DNA of 23,408 nucleotides from Desulfonatronospira sp964577315 (GCA_964577315.1 CAZNYT010000031.1:1-23408), one strand, 5' to 3'. Shown: positions 7,078-15,366, numbered from the stretch's first letter. Notes: generated from the letters alone by a model not told the origin. Numbers and translations are program-made.

Positions 7078-8406
7078 TCATCTGCATCCCTCCCGGAACT
7101 TATACCTAAAAAGGACCAGGGCAGTGGCAGCCAATACAAAACAACCCGAAAAGATCAGGGTGTAAGAAGCAGCCTCCCCTGGTCCCAACATTTCCAAGAA
7201 CATCCCCGCAGCAGCCGTACCCATGGCACCGGATACGAAAAAGATCAGGTTGAACACCCCCATACCCACTCCCACTTGCCCCTGGGAAAGTGTATTGGAC
7301 ACTGCTGCTGCCAAGGAAGAATGGATCACGGTAAAACCGCAGTTGGCTGCCAACAGGACTGCCGCGCTAACCCAAGGACCGAATCCGGATGTTAGCAGTA
7401 TCAGAACAAAACCCGTCAACAATAGAAAAAAACCTGTTTTCACCACCGGGGAAGGGCCGCATCTATCCACCACCCTCCCGGCTGCCAATCCTGCCAAGGC
7501 TGCGCACATGGCCGCCGGGAACAGGAATAGCCCGATATGCATTGTAGGAAGATGGTATAAATGGCGATACATCATGGGCATCAAAAAAAATGTAGCAAAT
7601 ATGGTGCCCATGACCAGAAGGGCTACCAACACTCCTTGACGGTATCTGGGATAAGTAAAGAGATCGGGATAAATAAACGGCTGAGAAACCCTCCTGATGC
7701 GCCAGATAAAGGCAACTCCCAGGAAAATGACAGCTGCGGCCAAGCCCCATACGTGCATATTGATCATGAACAGCAAGCACCCTACAGCAGCAGCCAGCAA
7801 AATCGCTCCAAGATAGTCGAAGGATTCCCTGCGCAAGTCGTTTTGGCGGGGCAAGACCCTGCGCAGCATAAAAATTACCGGTACCAGGACCAGAGGGGTC
7901 AAAAAAAGGTAGTTCCAATGCAGATACCCCGCGATCATTCCGCCTGCAATGGGTCCGATACCCAGGCCGAATGCCACTGTAGAGGCGATCATGCCCAGCA
8001 GACGCCCGCGCATCCCAAGCGGGACATATACAGTGGCCAAAACCATGGATAAAGCGGGGATACCAGCCGCTCCAGAAGCCTGAAGCATCCTGGAGGCTAC
8101 CAGGAGGGGGAAGGAATCCGTGAAGAACCCGAGAACAGATCCCATGCAAAACAAACTAAGGCCGGCAGTGATCAAGTCCCTCAAATGGAAACGACTGCCT
8201 AGACGGGCGTAAACCACGGATCCAAAGGCAAAGATCACAATGTAAGCAGTGACCACCCAACTTACCAGGGCCGGGGACACCCGGTACTGGTCTGCAATAT
8301 CCGGTACCGCGATGTTGAACATCACCCCGTTCAGTACTGAGAAAAATATGGTCAGGGAAAGAAGCGGCGCAATAAACAGCCGCACTTGCCGCTCATCCAG
8401 ATCCAT
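7078..8406 (-). CDS. MFS drug/metabolite exporter, DHA2-like (14 TM)
   Basis: The 442-residue integral membrane protein has about 14 hydrophobic segments by eye, which suggests the DHA2 (14-spanner) drug:H+ antiporter family. Motifs include VLNGVMFNIAVPDIA in TM1, the WVVTAYIVIFA stretch in TM2 and GMIASTVAFGLGIGPIAGG (motif C of antiporters) in TM5. The substrate cannot be told from sequence. It starts 12 nt after the Nudix gene stop, so the two are probably one operon. It is convergent with the SDR gene, with 6 nt between stops. Confidence 0.9.
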   Translation of the reverse strand: MDLDERQVRLFIAPLLSLTIFFSVLNGVMFNIAVPDIADQYRVSPALVSWVVTAYIVIFAFGSVVYARLGSRFHLRDLITAGLSLFCMGSVLGFFTDSFPLLVASRMLQASGAAGIPALSMVLATVYVPLGMRGRLLGMIASTVAFGLGIGPIAGGMIAGYLHWNYLFLTPLVLVPVIFMLRRVLPRQNDLRRESFDYLGAILLAAAVGCLLFMINMHVWGLAAAVIFLGVAFIWRIRRVSQPFIYPDLFTYPRYRQGVLVALLVMGTIFATFFLMPMMYRHLYHLPTMHIGLFLFPAAMCAALAGLAAGRVVDRCGPSPVVKTGFFLLLTGFVLILLTSGFGPWVSAAVLLAANCGFTVIHSSLAAAVSNTLSQGQVGVGMGVFNLIFFVSGAMGTAAAGMFLEMLGPGEAASYTLIFSGCFVLAATALVLFRYKFREGCR

Positions 8407-8418
8407 GGCTCGCCCCGG

Positions 8419-9048
8419 TTAGTCGAAAACAGCGGGTTGATATGGATCATTGTGATGCGCCCGGACATCCTCCAGGTGTCTGGGAATGGTCCGGGGCCAG
8501 GATAATGGAGGTATCTGATCAAAATCAAAAAACTCCACACCCGAGGTCTCTTCGCTGGTTTGGGCCGACCCCCCGGTAATACGGCACATAAAAATGATCT
8601 TGTAGGCATGGAAAAAAGACAAAAAAGACTCGGACCGGTTGGCATCGTAGACCCCTACCAAACGTTCGGGGACCACTGTAAAACCGCTTTCCTCCCAAAC
8701 CTCCCTGGCCACCATTTCCGAGGGTCTTTCCCCTACATCAGCCCACCCTCCGGGTAGACACCACCGCCCATCCCGACGTTCCTGCACCAGCAAAATCCTG
8801 CCCTGGTTCACCACGGCACCGCGTACGTCCACCTTAACCGTGGCGTATCCCAGTTGTTCCTGAAACATGGTTTGAGCTGTGGCAAAATCCAAGTTGGAGT
8901 GGGCCTGCACCATCTCCGCTGCTATTTTCTGCAACCGGGAAAAATTTTTTTCCTCGTGGTGATTCTTACTAAAATGCAGCCCTATCTGGCTTATGGCCTG
9001 AATCTCCCTGGCCCAGCGCAGCCAGCTCGGAACCTCGGGCTCGGGCAT
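8419..9048 (-). CDS. Nudix hydrolase with N-terminal Nudix_N-type domain
   Basis: The 209-residue protein carries a perfect Nudix box (GX5EX7REUXEEXGU): Gly101, Glu107, Arg115-Glu116, Glu119-Glu120 and Gly122. The first 65 residues form a helical domain (LRWAREIQAISQIGLHFSK onward) typical of ADP-ribose or nucleotide-sugar type Nudix enzymes with an N-terminal extension. It would hydrolyse a nucleoside diphosphate linked to another group in the cytoplasm; the exact substrate is unknown. AGGAG lies 7 nt before the ATG. It is followed 12 nt later by the MFS gene. Confidence 0.92.
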   Translation of the reverse strand: MPEPEVPSWLRWAREIQAISQIGLHFSKNHHEEKNFSRLQKIAAEMVQAHSNLDFATAQTMFQEQLGYATVKVDVRGAVVNQGRILLVQERRDGRWCLPGGWADVGERPSEMVAREVWEESGFTVVPERLVGVYDANRSESFLSFFHAYKIIFMCRITGGSAQTSEETSGVEFFDFDQIPPLSWPRTIPRHLEDVRAHHNDPYQPAVFD

Positions 9049-9113
9049 GCAACACTCCTTTTAACGAATCCTTTTCCTCAAAGGTTCAAGATTGATATTT
9101 TGCTACTATTTAG

Positions 9114-9176
9114 GCAACTATCCATTATATTTTACCCAAACTATTTACAATATAAACCCAAAATATCTTTTCACCA
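9114..9176 (+). repeat. solo left-end repeat, site B (degenerate)
   Basis: GCAACTATCCATTATATTTT then ACCCAAACTATTTAC resembles the leader of the long repeat elements, with a further ACCCAAAATATC and TTCACC at the end. No structured core follows. It lies between the flavodoxin stop and the Nudix start. Confidence 0.5.
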
Positions 9177-9182
9177 ACAAGA

Positions 9183-9665
9183 TCAAGAAGTCAGCTTAAG
9201 GGCTGTTTTTGCCACCCGGGCCCCCAGCTTTTCCCCGTTTTCCCTGGCCTTTTCATCCGGGGCTCCCACGCAGGCAGTACCGTAATGCCCGGTGGCACTC
9301 AGAGGATCTCCCACTATGATCATGCCGTAAATCATCAGGGCCTGGATCATGGAAAACATGGTTGTTTCTTTGCCTCCGGTGGGATCTCCGGCAGTGGCAA
9401 ACACAGCACCCACCTTGTCCTCCATCTTGTTTCTCAGGCTGATGAACTCGTCAAAAATCCTTTTCAAATCCGCGGCCATGGTGCCGAAATAAACCGGGGA
9501 ACCGGCAATGATCCCGCTGGAGCTCAAAAAGTCCTCCTTGGTTACCTCGGCGGTGTTTTTCAGAATCGCTTGGGCCCCGTTCACGCTTTCCACCCCCTGA
9601 GCAATGGCCTGAGCCAGCTCCTTGGTATTACCGGATCTGGAATAGTACAACACCAGAATTTGCAT
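9183..9665 (-). CDS. flavodoxin-like NAD(P)H:quinone oxidoreductase family protein
   Basis: This 160-residue protein has the flavodoxin fold and probably binds FMN. The phosphate loop is YYSRSGNTKELAQAI (Ser9 to Thr14), followed by GSPVYFGTM and FATAGDPTGGKETT, which match WrbA-like quinone reductases and related NADPH-dependent FMN reductases. The start at 9665 has a strong GGAGGTGAG site just upstream. It may reduce quinones or act as a small redox carrier. It is transcribed in the same direction as the Nudix and MFS genes, but a 134-nt gap with a solo repeat separates them. Confidence 0.9.
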   Translation of the reverse strand: MQILVLYYSRSGNTKELAQAIAQGVESVNGAQAILKNTAEVTKEDFLSSSGIIAGSPVYFGTMAADLKRIFDEFISLRNKMEDKVGAVFATAGDPTGGKETTMFSMIQALMIYGMIIVGDPLSATGHYGTACVGAPDEKARENGEKLGARVAKTALKLTS

Positions 9666-9794
9666 ATCCTCACCTCCGCGTCTTTTTTGTTTCCAGGCAA
9701 ATTTACAACTCGAGAGTTACAACTACAACGAAACTTGATTCTATAACTATGGCTCTACAAACCGCCTTGCTATTATGGCAGCAACTCCTACTCG

Positions 9795-9867
9795 AGGTCC
9801 GAGGGTTCTGCAAACTGGGCGTAAACTGTGTGAGCGACGTAGGCCTGTTTGCAGAATTCTCGGACCT
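9795..9867. repeat. large palindrome, 21-bp stem and 31-nt loop
   Basis: AGGTCCGAGGGTTCTGCAAAC (9795-9815, 21 nt as two parts AGGTCCGAGGG and TTCTGCAAAC) pairs with GTTTGCAGAATTCTCGGACC plus T (9847-9867). The only two non-Watson-Crick positions are adjacent G-U wobbles on the RNA form of the + strand. The loop carries GGGCGTAAACTGTGTGAGCG. It sits upstream of the flavodoxin gene. I see no second copy in the window. The perfection of the stem suggests a dispersed palindromic repeat or a folded transcript. Confidence 0.8.
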
Positions 9868-10005
9868 TTAGATAATAAGTTTCGTTGTTTTAAAGATAAA
9901 ACAAGACAAGAAAATAAACATGTTAAGCTTGAGAATGTTATGGACACTGGGAAAGCTGAAAATCCCCCATAAAAAACAAGGAGTTGCAAAAGAGCTTTTT
10001 GACTT

Positions 10006-10280
10006 GCAACTATTCACTATATTTAACCCAAAATATTCACCGGATCTTTTTGCGTGCTTTCGCCGAGAGGCTCACCGGTTTTCTTGGCGAGGCTTATGGG
10101 GGAAGCCGGACCGCACGAAGAACGTGGAATAATACTGAAGCAAAAGGCTCGATGTTGCACCAAGCTTGAGAAGTTGCACAGAGCCAAGAGTCCGGTGGGG
10201 GCAGGAATGCCCCCGTAAACCGAGCCTAGAAAAGCGCGAGCCGGGTACGCGGCACGCAAAATGATTTAATGAATAGTTAC
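10006..10280 (+). ncRNA. structured repeat element, copy 2
   Basis: This 275-nt element, the same length as copy 1, lies between the TRAP-binding-protein stop and the flavodoxin start. The interior blocks are intact: the GGCTT-ATGGGGG-AAGCC hairpin, CCGGACCGCAC, GAGTCCGGTGGGGG, the GGAA-capped hairpin and CCTAGAAAAGCGCGAGCC. The last hairpin reads GCCG-GGTACG-CGGC. The closing stem is weaker than in the other copies: the 3' strand has GCAAAATGATTTAATGAATA, giving one internal mismatch and two more at CC/AA. The variable hairpin keeps a fold with CAA/TTG and CTT/AAG pairs. It appears partly decayed. Confidence 0.78.
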
Positions 10281-10334
10281 TTTGACTTTTGATTTTATGA
10301 GAAAAAGTCCTGTAAGCGCAATCCCAATCTATAG

Positions 10335-11399
10335 CTATCGTTCCCTGTATTTATCCGAGTATTTGGCGTCCAATTCGCGCACTATTTCCAGGGCTTCCTG
10401 TGCCGGCAATCCCTGATCGGATCTTTCTTGGATCCAGTCCCGGACCACTGGGTCCAAGCTCTTTATCCATCTTTTTTCCTCTTCGGGTTCAAGATCGATC
10501 ACCTCTAGGCCATGGCTTTCTTTGCCGTATTCCAACCCCTGCCTTGTGGCTCGATGAAACAATTCCCCGTATTGAACCACGAATTCCCGGTTCAAATCCT
10601 CAAAAACATCTTTTGCTTCCTGGGGCAAAGAGTTCCAGGTCTCTTTATTCATTACTTTCATAAAAACCATGTTGTATAAAAACGGGGTTTTGGTGACATA
10701 ATCCACGACTTCAGCCAGCTTAAAACCTTGCAGTGTATCAGAAGGCGCCAGTATGGAATCCATAATCCCTTGATCCAGGGCCAAATAGGCCTCGGACATG
10801 GGCATAGCGTGGTGCACCGCTCCCAGAGCCTTTACTTGGGCTGCGCTTCCACCGGCAGCCCTTATTTCGGTACCAGACATGTCTTCCAGGGAACTAATCC
10901 GGTTTTGGCTCATGATATTTCCCGGCCCGGTAGCCCAGAACATAAGAACCTTCACCTCTGAAAACTCGTCTACACCGAGTTCGCTCCGGATTCTTTGATA
11001 GCCTTCATGAGCGGTCTTAGAGGCAGCTAGTGCATTGACATTTTCATAACCGGGCAGTTCAAAAACCTCGGCCAAAGGAAACATTCCTGGGGTATAGGAA
11101 GGACAGGTGGTTCCTATATCTGCCACCCCGTCTGCCACTCCATTGAATATCTCTGCCGCACCGAGCAAGGATTCCCCTGGATGCAGGTTAATCTGGACCT
11201 GGCCGTTGGTTCTCTCTTCTACTTCCCGGATCCATTCCTTATGACCCTGATCCACCTGGGGATGAGCAGCAGGCCAAAAAGTAACCATAGATAGCTCCAC
11301 AGGGCTATCCTGGGTATCTTCCTGTGCACTGCATGCACACACCAAAAACAAGCTTAACAAACAGCATAGGCTGATGAAAAATTTTGTTCTACTCCCCAT
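10335..11399 (-). CDS. TRAP transporter solute-binding lipoprotein, DctP family
   Basis: This periplasmic binding component of a tripartite ATP-independent transporter starts with MGSRTKFFISLCCLLSLFLV and a lipobox-like VCAC, so it is probably lipid-anchored. I choose ATG 11399 (354 residues) because AAGGA lies 8 nt upstream; an ATG two codons earlier and a longer frame from 11510 are possible. DctP features include MVTFWPAAHPQVDQGHKEW, the LFPLAEVFELPG-like segment and GTEIRAAGGSAAQVKALGA with the conserved Arg that usually grips a ligand carboxylate. No DctQ or DctM membrane subunit is in the window, so its permease must be elsewhere. Repeat copy 2 lies just downstream. Confidence 0.92.
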   Translation of the reverse strand: MGSRTKFFISLCCLLSLFLVCACSAQEDTQDSPVELSMVTFWPAAHPQVDQGHKEWIREVEERTNGQVQINLHPGESLLGAAEIFNGVADGVADIGTTCPSYTPGMFPLAEVFELPGYENVNALAASKTAHEGYQRIRSELGVDEFSEVKVLMFWATGPGNIMSQNRISSLEDMSGTEIRAAGGSAAQVKALGAVHHAMPMSEAYLALDQGIMDSILAPSDTLQGFKLAEVVDYVTKTPFLYNMVFMKVMNKETWNSLPQEAKDVFEDLNREFVVQYGELFHRATRQGLEYGKESHGLEVIDLEPEEEKRWIKSLDPVVRDWIQERSDQGLPAQEALEIVRELDAKYSDKYRER

Positions 11400-11563
11400 G
11401 AGCATAATCCTTTTTAGGGCTTTAAACCTGAAACATCTTGAAATCACACATACCGGGCAAATCACTGCCTGTTTAATCCCAGAATTAATTTCTTTTATTC
11501 CAAGAAACAAGAGATTTTTACCCCTAAATTCTTAGTTCCTTTTCAAACCGGTCACAAATCAAC

Positions 11564-11587
11564 GCAACTATTCACCATGTTTTTACA
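11564..11587 (+). repeat. solo left-end repeat, site C
   Basis: GCAACTATTCACCATGTTTT repeats the first 20 bases of copy 4 of the long element exactly, then diverges. It lies in the divergent gap between the TRAP lipoprotein and ispG. Confidence 0.65.
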
Positions 11588-11667
11588 GATCAGCAAGCCT
11601 TTTAGTACTAGATGCATTCTATGCTTTTTGCTTGAAGCCGGCGCCTGCCAGTGCTAATTATACCGGG

Positions 11668-12729
11668 ATGCAAAGACATAAAACCCGGGAGATAAACATA
11701 GGCGGTGTAGGCATCGGCGGGGACAACCCGGTCCGGGTCCAGAGCATGACCAATACCCCCACCCGGGACATTACCGCCACCTTGGACCAAATCCAACAGT
11801 TAACCCGGGCGGGCTGCGAACTTATTCGGGTAGCGGTGCCGGACATGGAGGCTGCCTCTAGCCTGTTCAAGATCAAAAAATACTGCTCCCTCCCGCTCAT
11901 TGCAGATATCCATTTCGATTACCGTTTGGCCCTTAAATCCCTAGAGGCAGGTGTGGATGGCCTGCGCATCAACCCAGGCAATATTGGCGGCAGGGAAAAG
12001 GTGGCCCAAGTTGTGGAAATCGCCCAAAAGCGCCAAGTTCCTATCCGGATCGGTGTAAACAGCGGATCCGTGGAAAAGAAACTTCTCCAAAAATACGGCG
12101 GCCCTACGCCGGAGGCCATGGTGCAGAGCGCCCTGGGACATATTGAGCTTTTGGAACAGCAAAACTTTGAATTGATCAAGGTATCCCTTAAATCCTCCTC
12201 GGTTCCAGATACCGTTGCAGCGTATCAAATGTTGGCCCGGGAAAGGGATTATCCCCTGCACATAGGCATCACCGAGGCTGGCACCCCCATGCGCGGTGCC
12301 ACGAGATCCGGTGCAGGACTGGGCATCCTCCTTTATCTGGGTTTGGGGGATACCTTGCGCGTCTCCCTTACCGGGAATCCAGTTCAGGAAATGACCGTGG
12401 CCTGGGAGATACTCCGCTCCCTGGGTATTAGACACCGGGGACCGGAAATAATTGCTTGCCCCACATGCGGCCGCACCGAGATAGACTTGCCCGCTGTAGC
12501 CCAGGCAGTGGAAGAAAGACTGAAAGACGTAAAGCAGGTATTTACCGTGGCCGTGATGGGATGTCCGGTAAACGGACCCGGGGAAGCCAGGGAAGCAGAT
12601 ATTGGCTTGGCCGGGGGAAGGGACTGCGCTATCATTTTTAAAAAAGGCCAAGTGGTACGTAAAATCCGGGGAGAAAACATGGTGACGGAATTCATGGAGG
12701 AGCTGGAAAATTATTTGTCCTTGACATAA
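11668..12729 (+). CDS. ispG: 4-hydroxy-3-methylbut-2-enyl diphosphate synthase
   Basis: IspG (GcpE) is a cytoplasmic [4Fe-4S] enzyme that reductively converts MEcPP to HMBPP in the MEP isoprenoid pathway. The TIM-barrel part begins with REINIGGVGIGGDNPVRVQS and contains GLRINPGNIGG and IRIGVNSGS. The cluster ligands are visible as CPTCGR (Cys264, Cys267) and MGCPVNGPGEA (Cys299), with a conserved Glu following. This is the compact bacterial form without the plant-type insertion. The ATG at 11668 gives 353 residues; the same frame opens at TTG 11632 and would add 12. Neither has a strong ribosome-binding site. The 3' end overlaps a promoter for the ribosomal operon. Confidence 0.96.
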   Translation: MQRHKTREINIGGVGIGGDNPVRVQSMTNTPTRDITATLDQIQQLTRAGCELIRVAVPDMEAASSLFKIKKYCSLPLIADIHFDYRLALKSLEAGVDGLRINPGNIGGREKVAQVVEIAQKRQVPIRIGVNSGSVEKKLLQKYGGPTPEAMVQSALGHIELLEQQNFELIKVSLKSSSVPDTVAAYQMLARERDYPLHIGITEAGTPMRGATRSGAGLGILLYLGLGDTLRVSLTGNPVQEMTVAWEILRSLGIRHRGPEIIACPTCGRTEIDLPAVAQAVEERLKDVKQVFTVAVMGCPVNGPGEAREADIGLAGGRDCAIIFKKGQVVRKIRGENMVTEFMEELENYLSLT

Positions 12730-12749
12730 AAGGGTGGCACAAATAGTAT
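12721..12749 (+). promoter_or_regulatory. sigma70-like promoter of the rpsF operon
   Basis: A perfect TTGACA (12721-12726) and TAGTAT (12744-12749) are separated by 17 nt. The -35 box overlaps the last codons of ispG. Transcription would begin near 12756 and give a leader of about 85 nt before rpsF. The spacing and the highly expressed operon downstream support it. Confidence 0.55.
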
Positions 12750-12762
12750 TTACTGTTTGTTT

Positions 12763-12800
12763 GCAACTACTCACCAAGTTTTATCCAAAATCACCATACC
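12763..12800 (+). repeat. solo left-end repeat, site D
   Basis: GCAACTACTCACCAAGTTTT followed by ATCCAAAATCACCAT matches the two-part leader of the long elements with a few changes. It falls inside the predicted rpsF leader and no structured core follows. Confidence 0.6.
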
Positions 12801-12802
12801 TT

Positions 12803-12818
12803 GCCCTCTTAAGAGGGC
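12803..12818. promoter_or_regulatory. perfect 16-nt palindrome in the rpsF leader
   Basis: GCCCTCTTAAGAGGGC is perfectly self-complementary and ends 9 nt before the AAGGAGG ribosome-binding site of rpsF. In RNA it forms a six-pair stem with a UUAA loop. It could be a protein-binding site for leader control, but I do not see the known S6:S18 leader motif. Confidence 0.5.
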
Positions 12819-12841
12819 CTAGACCATAAGGAGGAAAAACA

Positions 12842-13159
12842 ATGCTGGGAAGGTACGAGACGCTTCTCTTATTCAGCCCGGATCTAAACCAAGAGGAAAC
12901 CAACGCTCTTGTGGAGAAATTTACCGGGATTCTGGAGCAAAACGGCGGCAAAATCGTCAAAAAAGATGATTGGGGTCTTAAGACATTGGCTTATCCAGTG
13001 CAGAAACAGACCCGGGGAAGATATATTCGGCTGGAATATACCTTACCCCCGCATCAAGTCCAAGAATTTGAACGCAGAATACGTATCACGGACGAAGTGT
13101 TCAAGTTTATAACCGTAAAGCTGAGCGATGAAACAGAACAAGAGCAGGAGGAAGCATAA
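12842..13159 (+). CDS. rpsF: 30S ribosomal protein bS6
   Basis: The 105-residue protein matches bS6: RYETLLLFSPDLNQEE at the N-terminus, GLKTLAYPVQKQTRGRYIRL in the middle, and a Glu-rich tail. It binds 16S rRNA in the small-subunit platform together with bS18. A strong AAGGAGG lies 7 nt before the ATG. It is the first gene of the run rpsF-rpsR-rplI-dnaB-paaK-purE, and its stop is 2 nt from the rpsR start, which suggests coupled translation with its partner. Confidence 0.98.
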   Translation: MLGRYETLLLFSPDLNQEETNALVEKFTGILEQNGGKIVKKDDWGLKTLAYPVQKQTRGRYIRLEYTLPPHQVQEFERRIRITDEVFKFITVKLSDETEQEQEEA

Positions 13160-13161
13160 CC

Positions 13162-13419
13162 ATGGTTTACAGGAAATTCACTCCCAGGAAAAAATATTGC
13201 CGTTTCTGCGCCTCCCCTGAAATTCCCCTGGACTACAAGAATTTAGAGGTGTTAAAGGACTTTGTAACCGACCGGGGCAAAATCATCGCACGCAGAATAA
13301 CCGGGAACTGTGCTAAACATCAAAGGGCCCTGACCAAGGAGATCAAAAAGGCCAGGCAAATGGCCCTGCTTTACTATACTGCCACCCACAGCACGGAAGT
13401 CAAGAAAAAGACCATCTAG
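13162..13419 (+). CDS. rpsR: 30S ribosomal protein bS18
   Basis: The 85-residue protein has the bS18 core: RKKYCRFCASPEIPLDYKN followed by LKDFVTDRGKIIARRITGNC and KHQRALTKEIKKARQMALL. The CRFC pair and a third Cys are present, as in zinc-binding (C+) forms, although the usual fourth ligand is not obvious. It assembles with bS6 on the 30S platform. GGAGG precedes the ATG by 10 nt. Confidence 0.97.
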   Translation: MVYRKFTPRKKYCRFCASPEIPLDYKNLEVLKDFVTDRGKIIARRITGNCAKHQRALTKEIKKARQMALLYYTATHSTEVKKKTI

Positions 13420-13430
13420 GAGCGTAAGAG

Positions 13431-13925
13431 ATGCAACTCATATTAAGAGCAGACGTGGACAACCTGGGACGACTGGGAGATATAGTCAAGGTCAAGCCGG
13501 GGTACGCGCGCAACTATCTTATTCCCCAGGGCCTTGCTTATCCTGCCACTAAAAGCAACAAGAACATCTTTGAACAGGAAAGGAAAAAACTCCAGCAAAA
13601 AATGGAAGCTAGGCGTTATGCCGCCCAGAGCCTTGCGGAAAAGCTGGAGCAGGCCAACATTGTGATCCCTGTCCGAGTAGGCGAGCACAACAAGCTGCAT
13701 GGCTCGGTGACATCCGCCATGATCGCCCAAGTCCTGGCAGATATGGGTCTGGAAGTGGACCGGCGCACAATTGAGTTGGACAAGCCCATTACCACCCTGG
13801 GCAAGCACGAAATCCCGGTCAAACTCCACCAGGACGTGCTAACCAATATCACCGTGAATGTGGTTCAACAAGGAAGCGAGGAACACCTGGAGCAAACCCG
13901 GGAAACCCCGGAAAAAGCAGAATGA
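13431..13925 (+). CDS. rplI: 50S ribosomal protein bL9
   Basis: The 164-residue protein matches bL9: MQLILRADVDNLGRLGDIVK, then VKPGYARNYLIPQGLAYPAT, a long connecting helix (about 42-75), and the C-terminal domain with GEHNKLHGSVTSAMIA. It sits at the base of the L1 stalk. AGGAG lies 8 nt before the ATG. It carries a Glu-rich C-terminal extension (about 149-164) beyond the usual end, which overlaps nothing but leads directly into dnaB 7 nt later. Confidence 0.97.
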   Translation: MQLILRADVDNLGRLGDIVKVKPGYARNYLIPQGLAYPATKSNKNIFEQERKKLQQKMEARRYAAQSLAEKLEQANIVIPVRVGEHNKLHGSVTSAMIAQVLADMGLEVDRRTIELDKPITTLGKHEIPVKLHQDVLTNITVNVVQQGSEEHLEQTRETPEKAE

Positions 13926-13932
13926 GGCTGCC

Positions 13933-15357
13933 TTGAGCACCTCCAACTCCAAGAAGGAACCCCAATCTACAGATCTGGGAAAGATTTCCACGGATCTGGT
14001 CAAAAGAATGCCCCCCCAGAACCTGGAGGCCGAACAGGCGGTACTGGGCGGGGTTTTTTTATCCAACGAGGTTCTGCACACGTTGGTGGACAGCTTAAGC
14101 CAGGAGGATTTCTATTCCCCTGCCCACCGCATCATCTACAGAACCTTTGTGGATCTGTACCGCAAGAATATACCTGTGGATCTGGTCACGGTGCACGAGG
14201 AGTTGGAAAAAAAATCCCAACTGGAAAAAGTTGGCGGAGCAGTATATTTGGCTTCACTTACCGAAGCCGTGGCTGCCTCTGCCAATGTGCAGTATTATAC
14301 CCAGATTGTAAAAGAAAAATCCATTCGCAGGCATTTGATCCAGGCAGCCACCAACATCATATCCCAAAGCTTCGATCCCGGAAACGACGTGGGAGAACTG
14401 CTGGATTCCTCCGAGCAAAACATATTTGCCATCAGCCAGTCCAAAGCCAAACCAGTCTTTCATTCCACACGGGACTTGGTGGACGGGGTGTTCAAGCTGC
14501 TGGAACAAAGGGTGGAGCGTAAGGAGCTGGTAACAGGAGTTCCTACCGGGTATCACAAGTTGGACGAGATCACTGCCGGGTTTCAGCCCACGGATCTTAT
14601 CATTTGTGCCGGTAGGCCCAGCATGGGAAAAACCGCTTTCGCCTTGAACGTGGCCATGCGTTCCGCTGTCTCGCACGGGGCCCGGATAGCCATCTTCTCC
14701 CTGGAAATGTCCATGGAGCAACTCATGATGCGCATGCTCTGCTCCTGGGGCAAAGTGGATTTAAAGAACCTGCGCACTGGCTTTTTAAGCGACGAGGAAT
14801 GGGCCCGGCTTTACCAATCCGCGGACGCTCTTTCCAAGGCTCCCATTTATATCGACGACACCCCGGCCTTGTCCGCCATGGAAATGCGGGCCAGAAGCAG
14901 GCGGCTGCAATCCGAAAAGGGCTTGGACATGGTGGTGGTAGATTATCTCCAGCTCATGCGGGCCGGAAGATACATAGACTCCCGGGAACAGGAAATATCC
15001 GAGATCTCCAGATCCCTCAAGGCCCAAGCCAAGGAACTGGGAGTACCGGTGGTTTCCCTTTCCCAGCTAAACCGCAAGGTAGAGGAACGAACCAACAAGC
15101 GCCCGGTTTTGTCCGATCTGCGCGAATCCGGCGCCATAGAGCAGGATGCGGACGTAATCCTGTTTTTGTACCGGGACGGGGTCTACAACCCCAAGGAGGA
15201 CAACCCCCGCAAGGACATTGCAGAAGTACTGGTAGGCAAGCAAAGAAACGGACCCGTGGGTACAGTGGAGCTTGCTTACCTGGAACGGTTTACCGCCTTT
15301 GAGAACCTGGCCCATATTCCGGCTCCATCCGAAGAAGAAACCACACAATCCTTTTAA
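13933..15357 (+). CDS. dnaB: replicative DNA helicase DnaB
   Basis: DnaB is the hexameric 5'-3' helicase at the replication fork. I choose TTG 13933 (474 residues), because GAGG lies 5 nt upstream and the start falls just after the rplI stop; an ATG at 13858 would overlap rplI by 68 nt. Residues about 25-130 form the N-terminal DnaB domain (PQNLEAEQAVLGGVFLS). The RecA-like domain has Walker A GRPSMGKT at 227-234, the B-motif strand MVVVDYLQLM, and SLSQLNRKVEERTNKRP with LRESGAIEQDADVILFLYR. Length is normal and no intein is present. Confidence 0.96.
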   Translation: MSTSNSKKEPQSTDLGKISTDLVKRMPPQNLEAEQAVLGGVFLSNEVLHTLVDSLSQEDFYSPAHRIIYRTFVDLYRKNIPVDLVTVHEELEKKSQLEKVGGAVYLASLTEAVAASANVQYYTQIVKEKSIRRHLIQAATNIISQSFDPGNDVGELLDSSEQNIFAISQSKAKPVFHSTRDLVDGVFKLLEQRVERKELVTGVPTGYHKLDEITAGFQPTDLIICAGRPSMGKTAFALNVAMRSAVSHGARIAIFSLEMSMEQLMMRMLCSWGKVDLKNLRTGFLSDEEWARLYQSADALSKAPIYIDDTPALSAMEMRARSRRLQSEKGLDMVVVDYLQLMRAGRYIDSREQEISEISRSLKAQAKELGVPVVSLSQLNRKVEERTNKRPVLSDLRESGAIEQDADVILFLYRDGVYNPKEDNPRKDIAEVLVGKQRNGPVGTVELAYLERFTAFENLAHIPAPSEEETTQSF

Positions 15358-15366
15358 AGAGCTCCC

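Noticed and set aside
10023..10259. Minus-strand reading frame across repeat copy 2 (starts MRAAYPARAFLGSVYGG), with similar frames over the other copies
   Set aside because: The copies share peptide fragments only because they share DNA. Differences between copies include length changes and paired stem changes that ignore codon phase, and no ribosome-binding site is consistent.
11400..11510. Extended N-terminus of the TRAP lipoprotein
   Set aside because: The extension would bury the signal peptide more than 35 residues in; the start at 11399 places the hydrophobic segment correctly.
13858..13932. Upstream ATG for dnaB overlapping rplI
   Set aside because: The extra residues look like an out-of-frame reading of rplI; TTG 13933 has GAGG upstream and gives a normal DnaB N-terminus.
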